Assembly (NCBI GenBank): GCA_021158895.1
Contig: JAGGSW010000076.1
Span: forward strand, 1 to 5,741
Direction: 5' to 3'
Source: Candidatus Odinarchaeota archaeon
GTDB lineage: Archaea > Asgardarchaeota > Baldrarchaeia > Baldrarchaeales > DXJG01
DNA: 5,741 nt
Shown piece after piece: positions 1 to 5,683 of the stretch. The translations under genes were made by a program, and so were the position numbers. Within the stretch, counting starts at the first letter, position 1. Each line of letters starts with the position of its first letter. The notes below the pieces were generated by a model. The model had not been told where the DNA came from and made no database searches. It saw nothing but the letters and a program-made list of their open reading frames with translations.

Positions 1-159
1 GTAGTCAATTATAAATTGCTTGAAAAGCTGATAATTAATACATATAACGTCTTACACATATTCAAATCTTGCGAAATCAGGAACATATTTGCAATATGGT
101 ACAAGAAAAACAAGTTCAGCATGATGTGGAATTACTTTAAAATTACAAACCTATGTTAA
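1..159. other. Left-edge stretch, no confident gene; possible decayed coding remnant
   Basis: On the plus strand one frame is open from the window edge to a TAA at 157-159 (52 codons), but its base composition argues against coding. By my hand count G+C is about 46% at third codon positions and only about 19% at first and second positions, the reverse of normal genes. The same periodicity read on the minus strand puts the G+C peak at first positions, as expected for coding. That minus frame runs without a stop for 32 codons below a TAG (151-153), including the stretch VIPHHAELVFLVPY, then meets a TAA and continues open to position 1. No start codon was found. This could be a degraded gene or chance; I do not recognise a family. 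Confidence 0.2.
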
Positions 160-164
160 GGTTT
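147..164 (-). terminator. Weak hairpin at the 3' end of the nitrilase gene
   Basis: AAACCT (147-152) and AGGTTT (159-164) form a 6-bp stem with a 6-base loop that begins at the last base of the nitrilase stop codon. A short T-run follows in the direction of transcription, but not a strong poly-U tract. It may mark the end of the operon transcript; archaeal termination depends more on T-tracts than on hairpins, so the assignment is weak. Confidence 0.25.
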
Positions 165-973
165 TATCTTATACTAGTTGCTAGAAGCGAATAGTATTCA
201 GGGCGTCTATCTTTTAGAAGGTCATTGTAAGGAGTTATTTTCTTATTTCTTGCTTCATCTATGTTTATCTCGGCAGTTATTATTTCCTCTTTATTTTTAC
301 TCCCTCTAGCTAATACTTCCCCTTTCACGTCAGTTATTTGGCTTTGGCCTGTGAACATAAGATCTTTCTCTTTACCAACTCTATTTGCAGTTATCGTAAA
401 AATATGGTTCTCAAGAGATCTTATTCGCATTGCTTTTTGGCCATAGGGTAAAACCAGATTTGCGGGATGACATACAATTTCTGCACCCTTCAAAGTAAGA
501 ACCCGTGCAACTTCTGGAAATGCCCAGTCAAAGCAAATCATAACTCCAAAAGTAAAATCTCCAGTTTTTATGCCCTCTAGTTGTAAATCACCTGGCTGGA
601 AAATAAATTTTTCCTTAGCAAACAAGTGGAGTTTTCTATATTTTCCGACATACCCTTCTGGACCTAAAATCACGGCTGAATTGTACAATTTATCTTTATA
701 TCTTTCATTTATTCCACCTATAATCCATACATTATGTCTTCTCGCTAGTTTTTCCCATTCTTTTATAGTTGGTCCATTTGGTATCGGCTCTGAACATTCT
801 AAAGCCTGTTGTCTATTTTTAAAATTGTAACCTGAATTAGATAATTCTGGAAGAACTATAAGTCTTGCTCCTTGTTCTACAGCTTTTTCTATGAACGTGC
901 ATGTTTTTACGATGTTTTCTTCTAAATTGCCTAATTTGGGTGCTATCTGTACTGCGGCAACACATAGTTTCAC
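164..973 (-). CDS. Nitrilase-superfamily carbon-nitrogen hydrolase (Pyrococcus PH0642/PaNit-like)
   Basis: This is a cytoplasmic hydrolase of the nitrilase/amidase superfamily, about 269 residues and full length. The Glu-Lys-Cys catalytic triad is visible: E43 in LPELSNSGY, K114 in YRKLHLF and C147 in GVMICFDW. The context KGAEIVCHPANLVLPYGQ and the tail KDRRPEYY closely match my memory of the Pyrococcus nitrilase-like proteins PH0642 and PaNit, which hydrolyse small aliphatic nitriles in vitro; the natural substrate is unknown and could be an amide or carbamoyl compound. I chose the GTG at 971-973 because an AGGAGG site (980-985) lies 6 bases upstream and the product then begins MKLCVAAVQIAP, the usual family N-terminus. 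The upstream ATG at 1009 would add 12 residues lying inside the preceding gene. It starts one base after the regulator's stop codon, so the two are probably translationally coupled. Confidence 0.9.
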   Translation of the reverse strand: MKLCVAAVQIAPKLGNLEENIVKTCTFIEKAVEQGARLIVLPELSNSGYNFKNRQQALECSEPIPNGPTIKEWEKLARRHNVWIIGGINERYKDKLYNSAVILGPEGYVGKYRKLHLFAKEKFIFQPGDLQLEGIKTGDFTFGVMICFDWAFPEVARVLTLKGAEIVCHPANLVLPYGQKAMRIRSLENHIFTITANRVGKEKDLMFTGQSQITDVKGEVLARGSKNKEEIITAEINIDEARNKKITPYNDLLKDRRPEYYSLLATSIR

Positions 974-974
974 A

Positions 975-1184
975 CTAATCCTCCTCTGCTTTCCTACACA
1001 CTTTAACATTTACACTTTCTTCTTTCTTTTTTGGAAGCAATTTTTTATGTATACCTTCAACCAAAGAATACCTGACGATAAACCTTACTGCTTCGCTTCT
1101 TGATGTGAATATTCCAGCCTTAACCATCTCATCAATGATTTCTATACACCTTTTTGGCAACCTAACTGTAATCGCTATACTCAC
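975..1184 (-). CDS. Ribbon-helix-helix (CopG/NikR-N-like) transcriptional regulator
   Basis: This is a 69-residue DNA-binding protein, probably acting as a dimer or higher oligomer. The fold is readable: a beta strand with ITVRLP (residues 5-10), a first helix around KRCIEIIDEMVKAG (11-24), the turn FTSRSEA, and a second helix EAVRFIVRYSLVEGI (31-45). A basic and acidic tail follows, with no ligand domain of the NikR type, so it is a minimal RHH protein. The GTG start at 1182-1184 is supported by GGAGGT at 1191-1196, 6 bases upstream. It is the first gene of an operon with the nitrilase. No toxin gene is adjacent, so an antitoxin role has no support here; control of the operon itself is the simplest reading, and an inverted repeat just upstream fits self-repression. 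Confidence 0.85.
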   Translation of the reverse strand: MSIAITVRLPKRCIEIIDEMVKAGIFTSRSEAVRFIVRYSLVEGIHKKLLPKKKEESVNVKVCRKAEED

Positions 1185-1200
1185 TATTCCACCTCCAAAT

Positions 1201-1250
1201 AAATGCTATTTGTATTCAAAAGCATTTTAATTAACTTTAATATTATGCTA
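1201..1250. promoter_or_regulatory. Candidate RHH operator: inverted repeat plus a third half-site
   Basis: AAATGCT (1201-1207) and AGCATTT (1221-1227) are a perfect 7-bp inverted repeat with centres 20 bp apart, about two helical turns. A further ATGCTA, matching 1203-1208, occurs at 1245-1250. The repeat lies between the ribbon-helix-helix gene's Shine-Dalgarno site and its probable TATA box, which suits repression of that operon. Spacing and position are seen directly; the identity of the binding protein is inferred. Confidence 0.45.
1225..1243. promoter_or_regulatory. A/T-rich core promoter region shared by divergent operons
   Basis: TTTTAATTAA (1225-1234) reads as a TATA-like element on both strands. 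On the minus strand it would start transcription near 1204, about 20 bases before the regulator's GTG. On the plus strand it would start near 1254, leaving a leader that keeps the GAGGTG ribosome site (1263-1268) of the mtxX gene. TTTAATAT (1236-1243) is a second plus-strand candidate but would place the start inside that ribosome site. Positions are estimated from the usual TATA-to-start distance of about 25 bp. Confidence 0.4.
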
Positions 1251-1279
1251 AATATCATCTCTGAGGTGTCGACTATAAA

Positions 1280-2158
1280 ATGAAAATTATGGATAAAATA
1301 TTTTCAATTGCAAAAAAATCGAAAGCAAAAGTGTTAATAGGCGTAGGAGAAACGGAAGACCAAGTTATAAGAGCAGTAAACGCTGCTAAAAAAGCTATTG
1401 ATGAAGAATACGCTAAAGTCACATTAATGGGTAAACATCAAACATTAAAAAAATATAAAGATGAATTTGATATCTTTATGAGCTCTAAGCCAGAAGAAGA
1501 CATGGTGAGAGCTCTTATTGAACATGATTTTGATGCAGCAGTTAGAGGGTCTTTAGGCGCTTCAAAAATACTCCTCTCCCTAAAGGAGAAATTAAATTTA
1601 AGTAAAGTCTTCAGATTGGCGCTTTTAGAATCTGCTAATGGGCAACAATTCTTTTTTGCACCAGTAGGAATAGATGAAGGTGAAAACATAGGCGAGAAAT
1701 TGGTTTTCGTAGAGGAAGGCGTTAACCTAGTTAAAGCGCTAGGCCTAGAACCTAAAGTTGCAATTATTTCAGGCGGAAGAAGAGATGATATAGGTAGATC
1801 ACCTCGAGTAGACAGAATGCTTGCCGACAGTGAGTTTGTTGTAAGTGTTACAAAAGATAAAGGCATTACAAATAACATCAAACATTATGAAATTCTAATC
1901 GAAAATGCGATGAAAGAAAACGCAAACATAATAATAGCGCCAGACGGAATAAGCGGAAATCTCATGTATAGAACCCTCATTCATCTGGGAGGAGGAAAGA
2001 GTCACGGTGCGCCTTTTTTGAAAATTGACATTGATCTTGTTGACACATCACGCGCAGGACCCATAAGCGAATATGTAAGTTCAATAGCATTTGCAAGTGC
2101 CCTTAAAGACTTAAGAAAGAAAAAGAATCGTAATAACTTTTACAGTCAAGATATCTAA
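1280..2158 (+). CDS. mtxX: MtxX / methanogenesis marker protein 4 (phosphotransacetylase-like fold)
   Basis: This 292-residue cytoplasmic protein is recognised as MtxX, also called methanogenesis marker protein 4. Diagnostic stretches are AVRGSLGAS (87-95), LLESANGQQFFFAPVGIDEG (115-134), SGGRRDDIGRSPRVDRM (164-180), APDGISGN (220-227), LGGGKSHGAP (236-245) and VDTSRAGP (254-261). The family resembles phosphate acetyl/butyryltransferases and has been annotated as a putative methyltransferase subunit, but I know of no proven reaction; its occurrence with methyl-coenzyme M reductase genes is what gives it the marker name. The ATG at 1280 has GAGGTG at 1263-1268, 11 bases upstream; an in-frame ATG at 1289 is too far from that site. 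The lysine- and asparagine-rich tail after residue 279 is probably disordered. It is followed 33 bases later by another methanogenesis marker gene, so the two likely act together. Confidence 0.85.
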   Translation: MKIMDKIFSIAKKSKAKVLIGVGETEDQVIRAVNAAKKAIDEEYAKVTLMGKHQTLKKYKDEFDIFMSSKPEEDMVRALIEHDFDAAVRGSLGASKILLSLKEKLNLSKVFRLALLESANGQQFFFAPVGIDEGENIGEKLVFVEEGVNLVKALGLEPKVAIISGGRRDDIGRSPRVDRMLADSEFVVSVTKDKGITNNIKHYEILIENAMKENANIIIAPDGISGNLMYRTLIHLGGGKSHGAPFLKIDIDLVDTSRAGPISEYVSSIAFASALKDLRKKKNRNNFYSQDI

Positions 2159-2191
2159 CATTAAAGTTTGATATAGACGAGATGAACAAAT

Positions 2192-3187
2192 ATGTCTTTG
2201 TCTGTCGAAGAGTTAACTATGCTAGCTAATGAAATTAGAAATTTTATAGGTGTAACTAGGAAGAGGCCTATTATTCATGTTACATCTAAACTTGTTACTA
2301 CTCTCAATTTTTCTCTTGCAAAAATTTTAAGAAGTTTTGGAGAAGACTGCGCCATTATAGAAGTAAATGAGAACGATGAATTTATACTATTCGCTGCGGA
2401 TGGCATTTGGCATAAGCTTGTGGAAGCTGACCCTTATTTTGCAGGTTACTGCTCAGTTCTTGTAAATGTAAACGATATAGTTGCAAAAGGCGGCAAGCCG
2501 ATAGTGCTTGTCGATATTTTAGGGCTATCTGACCAAGAAAAATCTGATAAAATTGTGGCAGGTATTATTGACGGCTGCAAAAAGTTTGGAGTTGCTTGCG
2601 TAGGTGGACATTTACACCCCGATAGTCCAATGTTATCAATTTCGGTTGCAATACTGGGTTTAGTGCATAAAGACCACGTAATTTTTAGTGATACCGCAAA
2701 AATAGGCGATTATATAATCATTGCTATTGATTTAGATGGAACGTTTCATTCAAAGTTTAAACTTGCATGGGACACTACATCACATAAATCCCCTGAAAAA
2801 GTTCGGGAAAAATTTGAAGCAATATACAGGATAGCTGAGGAAAAACTTGCAACTGCATGCAAAGATATCAGTAATCCTGGCTCTATAGGAACTTTAGCTA
2901 TGCTTTTAGAAGCAAGTAATGTAGGAGGGAAAATTGATGTCGAAAAAATACCAAGACCAGAAAATGTTAATTTACTTAAATGGGTTAAAGTATATCCAGG
3001 GTTCGGAGTGATTCTAACTTCTAGTAAAAACAATTCTAAAAAATGTATTAAAATACTTGAGGACCACGGAATTTCCGCTTCAATCGTGGGAAAAGTTATT
3101 CAAGAAAAGCGTCTATTTATAGGCAGCAACAATAAGTATATTCCTGTTTTTGATTTCTTAAAGGATCATATTTCTGGAAAACCGTAA
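2192..3187 (+). CDS. Methanogenesis marker protein 2 (AIR synthase / PurM-like ATP-binding protein)
   Basis: This is a 331-residue soluble protein of the PurM/ThiL/HypE/SelD superfamily, whose members use ATP to activate a substrate oxygen or selenide. The two-domain layout is visible. The N-terminal half carries GEDCA (50-54), FAADGIW (67-73), the central NVNDIVAKGGKP (92-103), which matches the family's S-D-x-x-A-M-G-G-x-P signature, and GGHLHPD (138-144). The C-terminal half carries KDISNPGSIGTLAMLLE (224-240) and YPGFGVILT (268-276). GGHLHPD and YPGFG match my memory of methanogenesis marker 2 better than ThiL or HypE, and the neighbour mtxX supports this. Its substrate is not established. 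The ATG at 2192 has a weak GAGATGA site at 2179-2185. It is probably co-transcribed with mtxX; no separate promoter is obvious in the 33-base gap. Confidence 0.8.
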   Translation: MSLSVEELTMLANEIRNFIGVTRKRPIIHVTSKLVTTLNFSLAKILRSFGEDCAIIEVNENDEFILFAADGIWHKLVEADPYFAGYCSVLVNVNDIVAKGGKPIVLVDILGLSDQEKSDKIVAGIIDGCKKFGVACVGGHLHPDSPMLSISVAILGLVHKDHVIFSDTAKIGDYIIIAIDLDGTFHSKFKLAWDTTSHKSPEKVREKFEAIYRIAEEKLATACKDISNPGSIGTLAMLLEASNVGGKIDVEKIPRPENVNLLKWVKVYPGFGVILTSSKNNSKKCIKILEDHGISASIVGKVIQEKRLFIGSNNKYIPVFDFLKDHISGKP

Positions 3188-3188
3188 C

Positions 3189-3196
3189 TTAAAAAT
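3189..3196 (+). promoter_or_regulatory. TATA-like box for tRNA-Arg
   Basis: TTAAAAAT begins two bases after the stop codon of the marker-2 gene. Its centre is about 34 bases before the mature tRNA 5' end, giving a predicted start near 3218 and a short leader. It allows the tRNA to be transcribed independently of the upstream operon. Confidence 0.5.
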
Positions 3197-3226
3197 TCCT
3201 AACAAACGTAGATAACTATTAGGGAA

Positions 3227-3329
<103 letters not shown>

Positions 3330-3344
3330 AGTAATAGTTAAATA

Positions 3345-3349
3345 TTTTT
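3345..3349 (+). terminator. T5 terminator after tRNA-Arg
   Basis: Five T residues lie 15 bases after the encoded CCA, typical of archaeal intrinsic termination at oligo-T. It also lies just past the end of the convergent endonuclease Q gene. Confidence 0.5.
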
Positions 3350-3363
3350 CAGATTTGTGTTTT

Positions 3364-4692
3364 CTAAGAAAAGTCTGTTAATTTAGTTTGTCCTCTAAGT
3401 CCTTTAAAATGTAGGTCTTTTTGTTTGTCTTTTTCTGTTTTGAAAATTATTTTTCCATAAACACCATCAAATCCGGGTTCGTATCTAACTTGGCCAAACC
3501 TAACTTTTATTATTGCTTCTGCTACTTTTGGTCCTGCAATTTTTGCCAGTTCTTCCCTTGGTACATTTAACATGACATTATACTCGTTTCCGAAACTGTG
3601 TATGAGGCTTACATATTTTTCCCATATTTTCTTTACTACAGGGCTGCTTGTATTTTCAACGTACATTAATATTTCGGTTAGTGGGATTAAGTGGACAAAG
3701 GATATGTAGTTGGGTGGAGTGTATCCTTCTGGTCTATTTGCTAGTTCTTCAACTCTTTGCAAAACGCCAATGGTCATGGTCTTTCTACATATTGGACAAA
3801 TATTGTTGAGTTTAATAGCTTCCTTTGGGTGCAAGCAGACATCTACTTCATGAGTTCTCCAAATACCACCAATTAAATATCTTCGGTCTTTTCTATGTCC
3901 CGTGTAGTGGTATTTACCATATTCTGGTGGAACCTCTATAGTCATTTTAAACTCTTCTCTTCTTCTCTTACGTATAGCATCAATTATGGATCCAAAAGTT
4001 AATTTTTTGACTTCTAAAACGTTTGCCTCTCTACCTAACCTGTGAGGATACGGACTGTGCGAATCGCTATTTGAAACAAGTGGAAATTGATCTAGTTCTT
4101 TTACTCTCCAGCACATTTTTGGATCTGCGCTAAGGCCGGTTTCAAGAGCTAAAAGATTTTTTGTCTGGTCTTCATAACATTCTCTCACGCTATTAAACCC
4201 CTTTTGTCCGAGTACTGAGAAATGCGAAGTCCATATATGGCAAGGTATAATCTCTACTCGCTGATCGGTAGATTTCACTATTTCCACAAATTCCGAAGCT
4301 GTTATTTCAAGTTCTGGTCGCCCATTTAATGACAAATCCCCGTATTCTCTTAATACATCGAGTAATTGATCTGCAATTTCAAAATTTGGTACTAAAAGGA
4401 GATTATGGATTCGTTTTATGGCATTTTTATATTCAAAATTTGTGGAAATCTCGCCGGTAATCATGTAGCGTACATTACTTTTTCTTTTTTTAAACTTGTA
4501 TAAATTTGTTCCTTCAACTTCAACAAGTTTTTCTCTTAGTTCTCTCAACCACTTGGGATGAGTGAAGTCTCCTGTACCAATTAAATTAAGACCTTTCATC
4601 TCTCCATACCGATCTATGTTTTCTAGCGTCATCTTACTGCTCGTACCCGTACTATACAGCGAATGTATGTGTAAATCGGCATAAACTATCAT
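3364..4692 (-). CDS. Endonuclease Q (EndoQ), PHP-domain DNA repair nuclease with PCNA-binding tail
   Basis: EndoQ nicks DNA on the 5' side of deaminated bases (uracil, hypoxanthine, xanthine) and abasic sites, starting repair outside the glycosylase route. The 442-residue product is full length. The N-terminal PHP metal site shows ADLHIHS (D6, H8, H10), GTGDFTHP (D42, H45), TGE81, PCHIWTSH (H152, H157) and SNSDSH (D210, H212). A zinc-binding segment follows, with C286, H288, C299 and C302 as likely ligands (CLHP...CPIC), then VLQRVEELANRPEG (310-323), which I recognise as EndoQ-like. The last eight residues QTKLTDFS (435-442) match a PCNA-interacting box, Q-x-x-L-x-x-F, with Ser in place of the second aromatic. 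PCNA binding by EndoQ is known in Thermococcales. The ATG at 4690-4692 has GGAGAT 6 bases upstream and its own TATA box. It is convergent with the tRNA, with 34 bases between them. Confidence 0.9.
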   Translation of the reverse strand: MIVYADLHIHSLYSTGTSSKMTLENIDRYGEMKGLNLIGTGDFTHPKWLRELREKLVEVEGTNLYKFKKRKSNVRYMITGEISTNFEYKNAIKRIHNLLLVPNFEIADQLLDVLREYGDLSLNGRPELEITASEFVEIVKSTDQRVEIIPCHIWTSHFSVLGQKGFNSVRECYEDQTKNLLALETGLSADPKMCWRVKELDQFPLVSNSDSHSPYPHRLGREANVLEVKKLTFGSIIDAIRKRRREEFKMTIEVPPEYGKYHYTGHRKDRRYLIGGIWRTHEVDVCLHPKEAIKLNNICPICRKTMTIGVLQRVEELANRPEGYTPPNYISFVHLIPLTEILMYVENTSSPVVKKIWEKYVSLIHSFGNEYNVMLNVPREELAKIAGPKVAEAIIKVRFGQVRYEPGFDGVYGKIIFKTEKDKQKDLHFKGLRGQTKLTDFS

Positions 4693-4753
4693 ATCTAAAT
4701 CTCCGCAGTAAAATCATAAGAAAGATTAATGCATCTTATCGCAAATACTCATA

Positions 4754-4861
4754 TCAGCTATATAAATATGTTTTAATGTTAATCCCTGATTTAATCCTAA
4801 AAGAAGTGAAAGCGACAGGTCTCATCACTGTCTCATGACCCTTAAATTCGCTTTCATTCAC
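4754..4861 (-). CDS. Doubtful small ORF, 35 residues
   Basis: A GTG at 4859-4861 opens a frame that ends in TGA at 4754-4756. An AGGA sequence lies 7 bases upstream, a weak ribosome site. The product, starting MNESEFKGHETVMRP, resembles no family I know. The frame overlaps both the hairpin and the EndoQ TATA box, and its base composition shows no codon-position bias (roughly 31, 37 and 31% G+C by my count), so it is more likely chance than a gene. Confidence 0.12.
   Translation of the reverse strand: MNESEFKGHETVMRPVAFTSFRIKSGINIKTYLYS
4759..4766 (-). promoter_or_regulatory. TATA box of the endonuclease Q gene
   Basis: Read on the minus strand this is TTTATATA, an excellent archaeal TATA box. 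It predicts a start near 4737 and a leader of about 45 bases ending in the GGAGAT ribosome site at 4699-4704. The upstream GTCTCAT direct repeat (4819-4836) lies about 60 bp further up and could be a regulator site. Confidence 0.6.
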
Positions 4862-4876
4862 TTCAATATCCTAAAA
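4794..4876. repeat. Imperfect 13-bp hairpin flanked by 9-bp direct repeats
   Basis: GAAGTGAAAGCGA (4803-4815) pairs with 4848-4864, TCGCTTT and CACTTC separated by a 4-base CATT insertion, giving 13 bp with a bulge. Inside, GGTC (4818-4821) can pair with GACC (4837-4840). The loop contains GTCTCAT twice (4819-4825, 4830-4836) at an 11-bp period. Outside, ATCCTAAAA is present directly before the left arm (4794-4802) and three bases after the right arm (4868-4876). It could be a structured RNA, a 3' end signal for the upstream gene, a regulator site or the remnant of a small insertion. Confidence 0.5.
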
Positions 4877-4937
4877 CTAATGCAAGTTTATATCAGAAAT
4901 CTCGTGAAATTAAAGTAAACAAAATTTAATAAAAATT

Positions 4938-4990
4938 ACTTAAGGAAAGTATACGAAGATCCTTTTAACGCTTACATTTTTACCTTAAGT
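4938..4990. repeat. 8-bp inverted repeat ACTTAAGG/CCTTAAGT
   Basis: ACTTAAGG (4938-4945) and CCTTAAGT (4983-4990) are perfect reverse complements, 37 bases apart, and lie 20 bases beyond the end of the proline-rich gene. A shorter pairing, AAGGA with TCCTT (4942-4946 and 4960-4964), competes with it. It may form a hairpin in the 3' untranslated part of that gene's transcript; no strong T-tract follows it. Confidence 0.35.
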
Positions 4991-5009
4991 GTACAGAGTG
5001 ATTATGCAA

Positions 5010-5546
5010 TTATTCTTCTCTTTTTCTTACCTTTGCGAAGAGTTCTTTTAACTCTTGTAATGCTTGTCTGTGAATATCTTGTCGTGTTACAGGTCGTGGC
5101 TGGCTTGGCGGAGGTGAGGGTTTCGGAGTGGATGGAGGTATCGATGTCTGTGGAGGTTGTACGGGACGACGCGGTGGGGTTTGGGGTACACTGGGTGGTG
5201 GAGTTGACGACGGTGGAGTTGACGATGTTGGCGGAGGTGAAGTTACAGGTCTGAGTGGCTGTTGTGGCGGAGGTTGTGGTGTTGGTTGCGGAGTGGGTTG
5301 CGGATATTGAGTTAAAGTTGGCTGACTTGGTCTTGCTTGAGTTGATATAGATTGTTTCAACGAATTTATCTGAGTTTCAATTTGTTGGACTCGTTTTTCA
5401 ACATCGCTTATTCTTTCTTCTAATATTGATAGTCCGTTTAAAACTAGTTCGAAAAATTTGCCGATAGCATTAGCCATTTCTGCCGCAGATTTCGACGGTA
5501 ATTTTTTCAATATCTTATTAAATATACTTGCGAAACTTTCAGACAT
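5010..5546 (-). CDS. Unrecognised protein: coiled coil, proline-rich linker, C-terminal amphipathic helix
   Basis: I do not recognise this 178-residue protein. Residues 1-30 form a probable amphipathic helical start. A perfect heptad series follows: F32, V35, L39, L42, I46, V49, V53, I56, I60, L63 and I67 alternate 3 and 4 apart, so residues 31-70 should form a parallel oligomeric coiled coil. Residues 72-153 are a P/Q/S/T-rich, almost acid-free linker with three tandem x-P-Q-P units (YPQP, TPQP, TPQP, 81-92). Residues 156-178 (IHRQALQELKELF then basic AKVRKREE) should form an amphipathic helix. No signal peptide or membrane segment is evident, so it is probably cytoplasmic. The layout suggests a scaffold that holds a peptide ligand on a long flexible arm. 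The ATG at 5544-5546 has GGAGATG at 5555-5561. The linker codons make the minus strand C-rich, unlike neighbouring genes. Confidence 0.75.
   Translation of the reverse strand: MSESFASIFNKILKKLPSKSAAEMANAIGKFFELVLNGLSILEERISDVEKRVQQIETQINSLKQSISTQARPSQPTLTQYPQPTPQPTPQPPPQQPLRPVTSPPPTSSTPPSSTPPPSVPQTPPRRPVQPPQTSIPPSTPKPSPPPSQPRPVTRQDIHRQALQELKELFAKVRKREE
5197..5225. repeat. Two tandem 15-bp units in the proline-rich linker
   Basis: GGTGGAGTTGACGA occurs at 5197-5210 and 5212-5225, one base apart. On the minus strand the units encode the two S-S-T-P-P stretches near residues 108-117. Near-identity at the DNA level suggests recent duplication or slippage inside the linker. Confidence 0.7.
5271..5306. 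repeat. Three tandem 12-bp units encoding x-P-Q-P
   Basis: GGTTGCGGA repeats at 5284-5292 and 5296-5304 with a 12-bp period, and a diverged third unit, GGTTGTGGT, starts at 5272. On the minus strand they encode YPQP-TPQP-TPQP at the start of the proline-rich linker. The pattern fits expansion of the linker by slippage. Confidence 0.7.
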
Positions 5547-5683
5547 GATGGCTACATCTCCAAGATTGATTAAACCATCAACCTATAAGAACCTTTGCAT
5601 TAGTAGAATTGCAGCGCTTCTACACATTGCATATAATAGATTTTAAATAATTAGAAAATTTTTAAGCAAGTTTTCCAGTTTTT

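Larger units (their letters stand above)
4693..5009. other. 317-base intergenic region
   Basis: This stretch separates the start of the EndoQ gene from the end of the coiled-coil/proline-rich gene, both on the minus strand. It holds the EndoQ leader and TATA box (4693-4766), an imperfect hairpin flanked by 9-bp direct repeats (4794-4876), and a second inverted repeat (4938-4990). The rest is A/T-rich. I looked for C/D-box guide RNA signals and found only one RTGATGA-like box without matching CTGA boxes. The only ORF I noticed is a 35-codon GTG-started frame on the minus strand. Confidence 0.6.

Noticed and set aside
974..1009. Upstream ATG at 1009 as the nitrilase start
   Set aside because: The GTG at 973 has an AGGAGG site 6 bases upstream and gives the family-typical N-terminus; the ATG lies inside the regulator gene and adds 12 atypical residues.
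975..1184. Toxin-antitoxin pair with the RHH protein as antitoxin
   Set aside because: The partner gene is a full-length nitrilase-family hydrolase, not a toxin.
1438..1881. 147-residue minus-strand frame inside mtxX
   Set aside because: It is antisense to strongly conserved MtxX motifs and has no family features of its own.
4803..4864. CRISPR repeat or array
   Set aside because: There is a single hairpin element and no regularly spaced repeated units.
4788..4870. C/D-box guide RNA in the intergenic hairpin (GTGATGA on the minus strand)
   Set aside because: Only one C-like box is present; no CTGA D or D' box lies at the required distance on that strand.
5033..5310. Plus-strand open frames over the proline-rich gene
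   Set aside because: They are valine- or glycine-rich antisense readings of proline/threonine codons, with no ribosome site, and the minus-strand protein has a clear coiled coil and start.
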